Shown: positions 41,313 through 52,900 of the stretch, piece after piece | How the letters are laid out: every line of letters starts with the position of its first letter | Numbering within the stretch: position 1 is the stretch's first letter | Assembly (NCBI RefSeq): GCF_000227135.1 | Contig: NC_018260.1 | Span: forward strand, 1,281,555 to 1,345,554 | Length of the DNA: 64,000 bases | Source: Leishmania donovani | Lineage: Eukaryota > Euglenozoa > Kinetoplastea > Trypanosomatida > Trypanosomatidae | Direction of reading: 5' to 3' | Made by a program: the position numbers and the translations under genes | Notes under the pieces: model-generated | What the model was told of the DNA's origin: nothing | The model's database searches: none | The model's input: only the letters and a program-made list of their open reading frames with translations

Positions 41313-41331
41313 GGGTGGGGCGGGGTGGGGG
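41313..41331 (+). other. G-quadruplex-capable tract (plus strand)
   Basis: G-runs of 3, 4, 4 and 5 separated by single T, C and T. It lies only 340 bp from the minus-strand tract at 40950. Confidence 0.75.
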
Positions 41332-41668
41332 CATTGCTGTTGTCTGCCTCTCTTTTTTCCTTTGGCCTTTCTTGGACTCGTTGTACTTCTCTTTTATTTT
41401 TTCTCTTGCCTTCTTTCCACTGTTACGGTTATGCTCAAGCTCGACGTCTCCCATGCCGGCATTGTGCGTGTGCGTGTTCTCGGACTTCTCCCCACCCACC
41501 CCTTTTTATTTTTGTCTTCTGTTAGCATGCTTTCTTTTTCCTCTTTTTTTTTCCAGTCGTCGATTTCTCTCATCTGTGGTTTCTTCGTTCTCATTCTTTT
41601 CACCTCGTTGCTTGATGGTTGATGTGCCTGAACACCTCCTCTTTTTCTTCTTTACACGTCTACGTTGT

Positions 41669-41682
41669 ATATATATATATAT
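41669..41682. repeat. (AT)7 microsatellite
   Basis: A pure AT dinucleotide run in the G5-G6 spacer, unusual in this GC-rich genome. Confidence 0.9.
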
Positions 41683-43862
41683 GCACATATATGCAGCGCT
41701 GCAGGCGTGCCTTGGCCCCGTGAATGCGGACGACCAACTCTCGCTTGCTCCCTCGTCGTTACCTTTTCCCCCTACTCCCCATACCGGCAAGTGAGTGCGC
41801 CGGTGTCCACGGAAAGGAATGGTGCCTTTTTTTCGTGTGCTTTATTTTTGAGCTCGTTTTTTTTTTGTCGCTTCTGTACGCTTCTCTCCGGGCCTGACGC
41901 TGCGACGAGATCGGGGTGGGGGAGCGGCAGTGAGGGGGACGATCGAGCTTTCATGGTCGCGTGGACACGATATCTTTCCTCCACCTGTCAGTGCCACCTC
42001 TTGTTTCCATTCGCTTTGAGAACGGCCCTCCCCCCCCCCCCGTGGCCTCATGGGCGTGCACTCTTGCCAGGACACAGACGCAGCACGTACGCGTATTTGT
42101 GCTCTTGTATACAAAAAGGCGCGCCCTACCCCGGCTGCTATGGCCTCGGTGTAACGTCCTCTCCCTTCCATCCTCTGTCCCCTCTTTCTCACACTCTCGA
42201 CGAAAAGGGAAGTGTACACGCGATGAGCGCATGTGGTTATTGCTTTTTTTGGGTCTCTTTCATACACAAAGACGCTTCACGGTCGTTCTTGTGGGTCCTC
42301 TCTCTCTCGTTTCTCCAGGCTGTTCTCTTTCTGTGTGACGCTTCCAGCTGTGAAAGCACTCGCTTTCTCTCTTTTTGGGGTCGCCTCTGCATTTTCTGCC
42401 GCAGATGTTTCTTCCCTTTCGCTTTCATTGCTCTACAATGTCCGCCTCTGCCTTGCCTGATTTTTTGTTGGAAGGGTCTGTCTCTGTATGCCTGTGGCGT
42501 CCCTCTGTTCTTTGCAGCTGCATCTGTGTGGGTCTGAGCGTTTGATGCAGATATATGTGCATCCACGTGTGCCTCTCCTCTTTTCTTTCGGCGCTGTGTG
42601 CATTCTCCCTCTCCCGTTGCGTTTTCCTCGTACCTCCTCTTCTCCGTTCGATGTGCAGCGATGAAAGCTGTCGCTGCCGCCGAATCCGACTTTTTGCCTG
42701 TTTTTTCTCTTTGTGTGTATGCCTGTGTGCCGTGGAGCAGTGATGGGAAAAGCTCGGCAGACTCCCTTTCTGTTTTATGTATCCTTGTGCCGTTGTTGAT
42801 CCTGTTGTATGCGCGGTTGTGTATTTTTTTTTTACCTGCACGCGTTCCCCTCTGTCTCTCTCTTCCTCCATGCTTCCGTCCTTTTGTTTCTTCGTCTCCT
42901 TCCCTTCACTTGTCTAACCAGCATCGCACCCACAAGACGCAAAGTCGCCCGCGGCACATCACCCCTAAAAAAAAGAAACTATGCTATTGCTAAAGAGCAT
43001 ATACACAATAGAGGTGTCCACTCTTCTTCCTCTCTTGCCGGTATTCTCTATGCGTGGGTTGACGGCGAACACTCGCGCGCGTCGCACGATTTGGGGATCT
43101 CAAGTATGTGCTTGTATGTAAAAGGACGCATGCTGCGGATGAAACGACTCCCCTCTCAGAAAATCTGACATGCGGCGCGATGCTGCAGCCCCCCTCCCCC
43201 TTCCTTTGCTATTCCGTGCAACAGACACTGCTCGAATGTGACGCAGGTGCTCCTTTCTCCCCTGCTTCGGGCGTTTCCAGTGAGGATCAAAGGAATGATG
43301 GGCGGAGCAACTGTGTGCTCACGCTCAGCGAAGGCTTGTGTGCCACCAAGCGTGTAGGCGCATGCGCAAACACACTTCGACTTGCATCACCACCGCTCCG
43401 CTTTTCGGTGCCGCATGGATGACTTCTCCGTTTTCTCCCACTGCTTCCTCACTCGCATCCCCACCACTTCGCCTTCGGCCATTTCTTTGTTCTGGTCGCG
43501 CTCTCGCTCTCGTGCGGTGTGCGCGTGCGACCCACCCTTCATGCACTTCTTCTACCGTGCCATTACTGCATCTAACGTTTGGGTCGCCCCATCGTATCCA
43601 GCTGCGCTTCACCACTTGCTTACACACACACAAATTGGCGCTCACTGACTGCGGTCTTGGGAACCCTATTGCTTTTTTTTTTGGTATCTGCTGCGTGCAT
43701 TCACTCCCCTACACCGCCAAAATCATACAACATACACGAGCACGTGTGCTATCGAGGTCTGCTGCGCTTTGCCTGCTGCCCTCGCTCTTTTTCAAGAGCT
43801 TCTGTGTGTGCGTGTGTGTAGCTGTAGGTGTGTCTTGCCGTCCGTTCACCTGTTTGCAACAA

Positions 43863-43911
43863 GCTTCCGTTGCCTCAACACCACTGTCTACTCCGTCATT
43901 CACTCGCTGAG
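43863..43911 (+). promoter_or_regulatory. candidate trans-splice acceptor for G6
   Basis: A pyrimidine-rich stretch ends in CGCTGAG (AG at 43910-43911) and is followed by more pyrimidines. No ATG occurs before 44000. Nearby AGs at about 43793 and 43820 are alternatives. Confidence 0.3.
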
Positions 43912-43999
43912 GCCCCCTCCTTTTCGCTCCATCTTCGCCCACTATCGCCTACGTGGTCTGTCCCTCCTTTCCCTCACCGTGCACCACCGTGCCGGCTTC

Positions 44000-45001
44000 A
44001 TGCAGATGCAAGGCAACATGTACCCTCGGCAGATGGAATGGGCCGTGCATCAGCAACAGCCACAGAGCATGCAGGGCAACCGACAGGCGGTCGCGTCTCG
44101 CGCCTACCACCTAGAGCCCATCAGCACCATGCAGCTGCGACAGCAGCGCGGTAGCATGCCGGGTATGATGATAGGGCAGCAGCCTGGTGGCGGTATGATG
44201 GACGGCCTGTCGACGTACGGCCCGAGGCCCATGATAAGGGACGTGCAGGATGGGCACATGGGCCCGCAGCAAGCGGATGCCGCCCGTGCTGCTGGCTATG
44301 GAACTCAGGGCATGTACGGCAGTCATTTGATGAGCTATGGCGCTGCGGGGATGGGGGGAGTAAACAATTTGCAAAACGGCAATGCCGCTCTCTTCGCCGC
44401 CGGCTCTGCTGGTCAAGCGTCGGAGGGGAACAGCATCAACTTCAACGGCATCTTCAACAGCGCAGTCAACCCGCAGGTGCAGTCGTCTGTGGCGGTGCAG
44501 GACGACGGTAAGCCGCTGCCGTTTCCTCCTGGAAACCTTCTCGCGCAGTACCCGCCCGAGTACCAGCAGCAGCTCATCTTTTACTACCGCCTGCTGCGCT
44601 TGCAGTACCCGGAGCTGTACCAGCAGTACGTGGACTATTACGTGATGTACTATGAGCCCCTCTATCATCCAGCTCCGTCGTCTCTCAGCAAGGACGATCT
44701 CAACGGCGGCCAGCAAAGGAAGAAGGAGCCACTTCTGCAGCAGACGCAGCGGGCCCACATGCAACGGCAGCAGCCAGCCATGCCGCAGCCCGGGTATCAG
44801 CCGCCGCCACCGATGGAGCAGGCGCCGCGGATGGAGCACGCCCTGCCCTCGGAAGTCATGTGCCGCACTACATCAAACCTCAGCGGAGGCCTGAAGCGGC
44901 AGAGCTCGCTGCGGCGGCAGAACTCGATGCGCCGAAACGAGGTCAACCAGCTGAAGAACGAGGGCAGCCTCAAGCGTCTTCCAAGTATGCGGCAACAATA
45001 G
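44000..45001 (+). CDS. G6: Gln/Tyr/Met-rich protein without pseudo-motor domain
   Basis: I do not recognise this 333-residue protein. The start MQMQGNMYPRQ is the first ATG after pyrimidine-rich leader sequence; upstream codons are in frame but look like leader. Residues 1-150 are Gln/Met/Gly-rich with MYG and YG motifs (GMYGSHLMSYG, LSTYGPRP) like the N-termini of G1-G3 and G5. The most structured part is at about 180-220, an aromatic repeat in which YPPEYQQQLIFYYRLL is followed by YPELYQQYVDYYVMYY. Residues 235-290 are Gln/Pro-rich. The C-terminus is basic with repeated [KR]-[RQ]-x-S-[LM]-[RK] (LKRQSSLRRQNSMRR), plausible phosphorylation sites for basophilic kinases. None of the kinesin-like landmarks occur. 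Its position inside the array and the shared MYG motifs suggest a partner, or a member that lost the domain. Confidence 0.82.
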   Translation: MQMQGNMYPRQMEWAVHQQQPQSMQGNRQAVASRAYHLEPISTMQLRQQRGSMPGMMIGQQPGGGMMDGLSTYGPRPMIRDVQDGHMGPQQADAARAAGYGTQGMYGSHLMSYGAAGMGGVNNLQNGNAALFAAGSAGQASEGNSINFNGIFNSAVNPQVQSSVAVQDDGKPLPFPPGNLLAQYPPEYQQQLIFYYRLLRLQYPELYQQYVDYYVMYYEPLYHPAPSSLSKDDLNGGQQRKKEPLLQQTQRAHMQRQQPAMPQPGYQPPPPMEQAPRMEHALPSEVMCRTTSNLSGGLKRQSSLRRQNSMRRNEVNQLKNEGSLKRLPSMRQQ

Positions 45002-46379
45002 GGTTAGCTGAAGGCAAGAGGTGTCGAAGATACGCCTCGCCTTTTTGAACCCTGCGGATGGCCCACGAGGGCTTGAGCGGGCCCTTTCCTTTCCCTTGCC
45101 ATCTTTATCGAGTGGCACGATACATTTTTTCTTCTAAGCCGGCTACACTACTCCTTCTTCCTCACTTTTTTTTTCTTCATTGTTGGGAAGTTGGTCGGCT
45201 GATGGCGCTGTTGATAGTGTCTCTCCATCGTCAAGAATCGGATGCAGCATCCAACTGTCTCCTTTTCTATTGTGCGTTTTTCTTTTTGCCTTCTCTGGCG
45301 TCGATGGATTCATAGCTACTCTTCGCCCCCCCACTTCTGTTCTCCTTGTGTAGAAAAGTCAAACAGAGAGCGTAACGTGCGCGCGAGTCCAACGGAAGTG
45401 TACGCGTGTTTATGCGCGTGTGTGTTTTCGTGTATGTGTGTGAGAGTGAAAGAAAGGGGAGGGGCCTGTGCCTGCGTTCTTCGACATGCAATATTTTTTT
45501 GTTTGTTTGCTTTTCACCATGGAATTCCTTTTGCGACTCACTACCAACTCTTGTGTTTGCGCTTCCCTGCTTTACACTTGCTTTCCCTCCCTCTCCTTCT
45601 TTTTGATTTTTTTTTTTCGTGCCTTTCTCATCTTAATCACGGATGTCATCGCGCCATCTGCTCTGCACACGACTCAGTCTTCTCTGTCCACCTCGCCCTT
45701 GCGTCTCTTTTCGTTGCCTCCTTTGCTTGCTTGAGGGTGTTCCAGAGTGAATGGATCCCACCACTGCAGCCGCCACTCCGCCTTCCAATTTCTGATACGT
45801 CTACGCCGCGCAACGATGTTCTTTCGCGCGTCAGCTTCTTTACTGCTACCCCATCCGCACAGGACCTTCTCTTCTCTCGCCGCCTCTTGCTCTCTCATTT
45901 TGCTTCTCGTTAGGCCAAATATTCGTGAAGCGTGCACCTTGATGCTGGTTCAGTGGAAAGTCTTAGTACGCGCGCTTGCTTAGCTCAAGGAGCCCCTGAA
46001 CCTCTCGCGCTCGACTGATGTAGGAGCTATGTGCTCCTCCTCTCGTTGGTGTGTTCACGTTCCCCAACACCGTGGACATTTCGACGTGTCGACTTTTCCA
46101 TTTTGCGTCCGTCTTTGTTCTGCCTGCATCTTTCCCCTCTTTCCGAGGTGTGCAATCTGCGTGTGCCCCTGATGGCGGCTGTCCGTTTCGCGTGCTGTCA
46201 GATCTTTTCCGATTTTCTGAGGAACTCAGACAGCACTCTTATTCCTGCCAAATGCCGAAAAACTTGTGCTGGTGAAAGGTTCAAGTATGTACGACGTAGG
46301 AGGGGGGAAGATCAGAGCGACGTAAGGCTACTGATACCGGCGGTGGGTTGGAGCCATCTGCGACCGTGCGCAGGCTTTC

Positions 46380-47867
46380 ACCATCCATCCGCTGTGGGCG
46401 GAGTGCCCCCGTGTCTCGAACGTACCTGCCCGGCCCTCACACGGCCCTGCTGGTGGAGGGGAGTCTCAGTGCCACCCCCAGGGAGAGGCACCACATGGCG
46501 AACTTCGAGGCTGCGGGTGACTGGTAGTGGCCGCACGGGGTGCAGCGCATGTGGTGCCTGCTAGCGGAGCAGCAGTGTGGTGCCCCCGCTCCCCCCCTCC
46601 ACACCACCAGAGTCTTCGCCCCCCCTCCCCCCTGCGCGCTTGCTCCACGAGGGCGTCTGACCCGGCGATGCGCCTGATATCGTATGCGGGGCTCGCCTAT
46701 CGATGGCCGCTCACAGCAGCCCGTGTTTCACGCCATGGACTTGCACGCGGTGATGTGGGCACACATGTCTCGCTTGCGCTGCACGGGCTTCCACTGCCGG
46801 GTGTCTGCCGCTGTCCTCTGTGCCCCTCAGCACGACGAGCCATGAGCGCTGTGTGCGCAGACGCATGTATGTGTGCGGATACCGGGGAAGGCGAAGCGCC
46901 GCTGCCGCCNNNNNNNNNNNNNNNNNNNNNNNNNNNNNNNNNNNNNNNNNNNNNNNNNNNNNNNNNNNNNNNNNNNNNNNNNNNNNNNNNNNNNNNNNNN
47001 NNNNNNNNNNNNNNNNNNNNNNNNNNNNNNNNNNNNNNNNNNNNNNNNNNNNNNNNNNNNNNNNNNNNNNNNNNNNNNNNNNNNNNNNNNNNNNNNNNNN
47101 NNNNNNNNNNNNNNNNNNNNNNNNNNNNNNNNNNNNNNNNNNNNNNNNNNNNNNNNNNNNNNNNNNNNNNNNNNNNNNNNNNNNNNNNNNNNNNNNNNNN
47201 NNNNNNNNNNNNNNNNNNNNNNNNNNNNNNNNNNNNNNNNNNNNNNNNNNNNNNNNNNNNNNNNNNNNNNNNNNNNNNNNNNNNNNNNNNNNNNNNNNNN
47301 NNNNNNNNNNNNNNNNNNNNNNNNNNNNNNNNNNNNNNNNNNNNNNNNNNNNNNNNNNNNNNNNNNNNNNNNNNNNNNNNNNNNNNNNNNNNNNNNNNNN
47401 NNNNNNNNNNNNNNNNNNNNNNNNNNNNNNNNNNNNNNNNNNNNNNNNNNNNNNNNNNNNNNNNNNNNNNNNNNNNNNNNNNNNNNNNNNNNNNNNNNNN
47501 NNNNNNNNNNNNNNNNNNNNNNNNNNNNNNNNNNNNNNNNNNNNNNNNCGTGCGGCACGCACCTGGACCGCCCACCCACCACGTGCACGACAGGCGCCGA
47601 TCGCGCAGCGGGCACAGGAAGAGTAGGCGATGAAGGGCAGGGCGAGCGTGCTGGACGCATGGCGCGATTCGACGAGCGGGAGAGCCACGTCCCAGGCGAC
47701 GAGCATTTAGCCCGAGTGCGACAGAGTTAGGTGAGCGGTGGCTGCATGCCGATGCTTGTCGACATGTTCGTGTTGGGCCGACACACGCCGACAAGGAGGA
47801 AGCGTTTCTCCACACCCTCCGCATCTTGATTTGTATTCTGTGTTTTAATGTGTCGTTGCTGCCTGCA
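46380..47867 (+). mobile_element. dispersed SIDER-like element, copy 2 (most complete)
   Basis: From 46516 (GGTGACTGGTAGTGGCCGC) to 46909 and from 47549 to 47867 the sequence matches copy 3 almost base for base. The right flank diverges just after GTTGCTGCCTGCA. Upstream, 46380-46515 (including GTGCCACCCCCAGGGAGAGG) is absent from copy 3 and may be the 5' signature part of the element; that left border is an estimate. The plus-strand orientation and position 1.4 kb downstream of G6 fit a SIDER in a 3' UTR. Short frames inside it are not genes. Confidence 0.55.
46910..47548. other. assembly gap (639 N)
   Basis: The gap begins immediately after GCGCCGCTGCCGCC, exactly as in copy 3. This shows that the assembly broke at the same repeat position in both copies. 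Confidence 0.99.
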
Positions 47868-48879
47868 AGCGCGGCTCTATTGTCACATCGTTTTTGTTAT
47901 CCTTCATAGTTCTCTTCTGTTTTGAGACGGATTAGTCGGCCGGCTGGCGCAGTCGCCATCATCGTGGTGTGCTCTTATTCGTGATGATCTTTCGCACCGC
48001 TTGTCTCGCTGTGTGATTCGTGTGAGGCGGGCTTGCCTACGTTTTGAGGGACATTTTTTTTGTCGTGTCTTTTTTTTTATGCCTTTCTGCATATTATGTT
48101 CGCTCGTGGCGGGGGGAGTGTATGTGTGCAGCGCTTCATTTCTCTGTTCCTACATCTCTCCGTCCTTTCTTGATGTTGCGGCCCCTCATCGCAGATGAAG
48201 CGTGCCGGTACTCTTCGCCCTTCCAGTGCGCATCCGCTGTCTGCAAGAGCGAAAGACCGGTGAAAGAAGGTTGCGGAGTGGGAGTAGGGAAGGCGGAAGG
48301 AGAGCGGAGGAGGGACATCTGCAACGCACCTCGGTGCTCACATGTGCTCCCGTAGCATAGATCAAGGATAAAGTGGGGCGGAGGGTTGATTCTCCCATAA
48401 TGCCCATGCGACACACGTGCGGCGGAACCTCCTATGACTGAGGTGCTTGCCATGGAGCCCGCACTACCGCGGGGGTGGGAACAGAGGGCATGACGTACAC
48501 ACGCGCACAGACACACCGTAAAAGTATTGGCGACAAAGATGCCAATAAACAGCTGTATTCGTCAGTAGCGTTTTTTTCGTCTCCTCTGTTTGTTGTGCTT
48601 GAGTGCTCGTCTCACTCTCTCTCGCTCGCTCGCCGTCGATGTGCGTTCATGCGTTTTTTTGGGATCGCGTAAGTCTGCCCTGACCTGCTCTATTTTTTTG
48701 GAATGTTTCTCTTTTCTCGTCCATACTCATCCTGTCTCGATTTGCTTACCGCGCCTGCACGCCTTCTTAGTGCGCGTTTCACTGTGTGGCTGATGTCCCT
48801 CCGTTCCTCACTCTCTCTATGCGCCCTCTTCTTTTTGTCCTGTGCGTCATTTGTTTTTCGGTGTTGCGCGTGTGCATGC

Positions 48880-48897
48880 ATATATATATATATATAT
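48880..48897. repeat. (AT)9 microsatellite
   Basis: A pure AT run followed by GTATATGTGTG in the G6-G7 spacer. Confidence 0.9.
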
Positions 48898-49727
48898 GTA
48901 TATGTGTGTATATTGCTGTGTGCATATACTTGTGTACACATGCGCTGGTATGCTCGTGCTTGCATGCTTCCGTCGTTGTTGTTTTGTGCCTGCGTCGTGT
49001 GTATCGTATGAGTTTGTGCCGTGCTTGGAGACAAACCAAGAAAAGGAAAAGAGGGCAGTGTGCGTGCACGCCAAATGCGTGTGACTGGACTCCAGCTGAG
49101 CGCAAGGGTCGGAACACGACCCATGCACGCGATTTGTGAGTGTAAGGGAGGACGCTGTAGTGGTGGGCTGACAAGCGGCACAAGCGCACGAACGTTTCCC
49201 AGGAGTGGTCCATTGCCCCCGCCCTCATCACCTTTTTGGGAAGGTGGGATTCATAGAAGAGACGGGGGATGTTTGTGCACTGGTGTAACCGAGACTTGTC
49301 GCTCTGTGCATCTCGTTGGTGGAGCCGTGGGTCACCCAGACTCCCGCTACCTCTCTCGTTGGGCAGGTTGCTCTACACACTTCTGTGAGCCCCTTTAAAC
49401 TATGTCTCCCCATCTTTTCTGTTTTTTTGTTTTTGTATTTGCTATATCTTCTCGCATGCGTGGCCCCGACTCTGTGCTGATCTACCCTCCCTGTACCCAC
49501 CCAACTCGTGCGCACGCATGTACACATGACAGCGATCGAACCCCCTTCCCCGTTCACTCGGAAGGTTCAGGTTACCAGAGCAATCTTCAACAGCGCCTCG
49601 GAGGCAGGCTCTCTTGGTTTGTTTCTTTCCTGCTGCGCTCTCGCTCTCCCCTGATGGGTTTTCTTTTTGTTTCTCGTGTGCCACCGCTTATTCGAGATAC
49701 ATTTTTTTCCGCACCGCGTCTTCCGTT

Positions 49728-49770
49728 TCTCGCTCTCGCTCCGTCGGCCTGCTCATTGTCCTGCCTGCAG
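49728..49770 (+). promoter_or_regulatory. candidate trans-splice acceptor (distal) for G7
   Basis: A pyrimidine-rich tract ends in CCTGCAG (AG at 49769-49770). Splicing here would place the upstream ORF at 49775 in the mRNA. A second acceptor ending TTCTTAG (AG at 49943-49944) lies 17 nt before the G7 start and would exclude that upstream ORF. Confidence 0.45.
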
Positions 49771-49774
49771 GACG

Positions 49775-49900
49775 ATGTGTGCTGGCCCCTTCCTTCGCCT
49801 GCTCTCTTGTGCGTGCGCTGCTACTTCTATACCGGTGGGCGGGCTCACACGGCTGCCGACTCCCCTCGAGCCTTCCTCTTTTCCCATCATCCTCGGCTGA
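49775..49900 (+). promoter_or_regulatory. possible upstream ORF of G7 (41 codons)
   Basis: An ATG 5 nt after the distal acceptor opens a 41-codon frame (MCAGPFLRLLSCACAATSIP...) that stops 61 nt before the G7 start and is out of frame with it. It matters only if the distal acceptor is used. Confidence 0.3.
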
Positions 49901-49961
49901 GGCGATCCGTGCGTACTTGGGCGGTCCTGCCTCGCATTTCTTAGAACGTCACCTCTACAAA

Positions 49962-52900
49962 ATGGGGCGACGCAAGCGTGTAGTGCCCATGGAAACTGCG
50001 GAGATGCGGCGGCACCAGAGCGAGGACGGACGAAGAGGATCCATGAGCGCGTGCAGCACAAGTCGCAGCAATAACACGAACAGTAGCATCCATGCACCAG
50101 GCGGTGGTGGTGGTGGTGACCACCTCTCCCGCAGAGGTTCTTTCGCCGTGCTGGGGGGCGACCCGGCTCGCGAGCGCACTAGCAAGCACCTCAGTCGCAA
50201 CCAGTCCAGGAGCGGGTCCTCTTTCCGTCGTCCTTCTCAGCAGCAAGGTGTTGGCGGCGGCCTGCTTCCCAACAGCGGCTTGAGCGTCACTCCGCCCTCG
50301 CAGCAGCGTCAGTCTCAACCGTCACAACAGCCCTACCCTTGTGCACCACATCGAGAACAGAAACCGTACCCACAGGGCATAGGGTTTCCCTCTTCGGCGC
50401 ACCCGATGACCCCCAGCAACGGCCAAACGTGTGACAGTGATGGCAGTGCACGTCACCATTACAGTGGCTCGATCCAGCCTGGCGAGTTTTCAGGAAATCC
50501 CTTCGTTGCGCGCCGCAGTAGCCGACTGCTCTTTGCTGCAGGCGGCGCGGTTCAGGAGCCTCAGCAGCAGTACGCTCCTTATCCGTCATCTCCAGGGTAT
50601 GACAGGAATTCCAGCAGGCCCACACAAAACGCTCAGGCGCAGCCGTACTCGCCGTACTGCGGCAGCCCTTTGTTTCCGCCGCCGCAGCTCACCAATGCTC
50701 GCCATCTACCACCGCTTCCCTACGTAATGACCCCTCAAGGTATGATGGCGCCGCCACTTCTGTATCTACTCCCCATGCACAGCTGTCCCCCCATGCCCAA
50801 CATGCTACCGCAGCAGCAGCAGCAAGAACACTGCTGTGAGATCCCAGACACGAGCAACGGAGCGGCACCCTCGCAGTACAACGCGATGAACGGTAACGTG
50901 ATGCCTGCTTCACCGCAGGCTCCGTGGGGCTGGCAGCAGCATGTTCTGCTTGATCGGCCACAAGCGGTGTCACCACAGCCAACGCTGGTGAGATATCCGT
51001 CGTTCCTGGCGGAGAAGAACACTGCGACTAGCGTGGTCCCCACCGCCGCGCCGCCGGCCGCAGCTGATCCACAAGCAGCGACAAGAGCAGCTGGCGGCAT
51101 TCTCTTGCCCCGCACGCAGAGCATTCTGAATCGCGTCTCAAGCTTCAAGAAGGCAGCGCAGCCTGCGTCAAAGGGCGATCAGGCGCGTCAGCAAGAGGCC
51201 GACATGCAGCAGCGACTCTATGCGCGGGAACAGGAGCGGCGTCGATTGGAGCAGGAAATGCAGGCCCGGGAGGCGGCCAATAAAGCTGCGCGAGATCAGC
51301 GGCTGCGTGAGCTATTGCAGCGCCAAGCGTCTCGCAACTTCGCACAGGAGTCAACTACAAATGCGGCTCCGCGCGTGCCGATGGAGCCGCCGAAGTCGAG
51401 TTGCCTCAGTAACGCTAGCGCCTCGGCGAGTCGCCCAGCGCTTCCATCCGAACCCGTGCTCGCTCTAAAGCAGGCGTCTCCTGCTCGTTCACCGTCGACT
51501 CCTCCGACAACCGACGCACCGGTGCCCCCTCAAGAGCCACGGCATCAGCAGCTGCCCATGTCGGTTGCCAGCTTGCACAGCCCCGCCGGATCACAAGCCA
51601 GCAGGGGGAGCCTCGGCATCACTGCGTCGAGGAGTGGGGAGGCAGCCGTGATAGCGAAGGGTAAAGGCCCTTCTGGAGGCGCTGGCACTATCACTGCTGT
51701 GGATGCACCGGCTGCACCAGCGGCGGGGACGCAGCAGCTCTGGCACCGCTCCCCATCCCTCGTCCTGTACGAGATTCCGCTGCGCTGCGCCAAGATGGTG
51801 ACCGGGAAGGGCGAGGAGCAGATCGACTGCTCGACGTTCCCGGTGCGGCTCGTTGGCAGCAAGCTGCGCGTCATCGATGAGGTGAAACAGACAACGACGG
51901 AGTATGCCATAGACGAGATTGCCACACATCGACAGGGCTCGACATTTGTAGAGTCAAGGCTTCTCCAGAAAGTCGGCGAGGTGCTGGTCGCTGGCTACAG
52001 TGCGTCCGTGCTGAGCCTCGACTCGCAGGGACTTGCCAAGCCCCTTGCCGCCTTCGACAGTGCTGCGTGGCTTGCTAAACGGCGCCTGCTCAGGAACGTG
52101 ATAAGTACGGTGAAGAACATGCAGTCTACGTACAGCAAGCAGGTTGGCCACCGAGACTTCTTCGAGGCAGCTTTTTCCTTCGCACTTGTCAAGAATGTGT
52201 CGGGACAGAAGGCAGCTGAGTGGAAAACGACGAACCCTGCTACCACACAGCGAGGGTACGAGGTGGTAGACCTTCTTCAGACCGAGCCAAGGGTTGTCCA
52301 GCTCAAGATGCATAGCTGCGTCCTGTTTGGCCACCGCATCGGCGGTGTCGAGTACCGCGCACTGCGCAGCGAATCAGAGTTCACGAAGGCGCTGGCGAGT
52401 GCGCAGGCGAACGCCAACATCGTGCTGGGCCGCCTGGCCGACGCCGTCGCCGCTGACCCAAACAACGAGGCAACGGCTAGGGAACAGGCATCTGTCCTTC
52501 AGGTGGTAACGTGTGTGCTGACGCACCGCAAGGCTGGCGCCGTGTCGCTGGAGGAGCAGATGGCGGAGCCTGCCGAGGCGGTGTACAAGCGAGAAGCGGA
52601 GAGCGACGTCATCTCGTCGGATGACGAAGATGACGCGAATGTGCTTGGGGCGTTCCAGTCGCACAATGTACCGTCTGCCTGCAGCGACATAATTATGAAC
52701 TGCCTCACCTGCATCGGTTCTCAGCAGAGCCACCACCTGTGGACCGCTGCATTGGCACACGACCAGGGCACGGCGCCCACTTCCCTCTTTGAATCCGCCT
52801 TTGGCGGTCCGGCGTACACGGTGATTCTCGCCAGTATGGACCCCACAAAGGTCGAGTCTGCCGCGACACTTGCCACGCAGTCCGCGATGTCCATGAAACT

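Larger units (their letters stand above)
37475..43999. other. intergenic region G5-G6 (6.5 kb)
   Basis: Pyrimidine-rich spacer with no convincing gene. It has two tracts able to form G-quadruplexes (one per strand, at 40950 and 41313), a CA run at about 39417, an AT run at 41669 and a C-run near 42031. Confidence 0.7.
45002..49961. other. intergenic region G6-G7 (5 kb)
   Basis: Holds dispersed-repeat copy 2 with its assembly gap, an AT run at 48880 and the leader of G7. I see no additional gene. Confidence 0.7.

Noticed and set aside
40453..41622. 389-codon plus-strand frame in the G5-G6 spacer
   Set aside because: Its composition (Ser/Phe/Cys/Leu/Pro-rich, long Phe runs) is that of translated pyrimidine tracts, it lacks an ordered domain, and it overlaps both quadruplex tracts.
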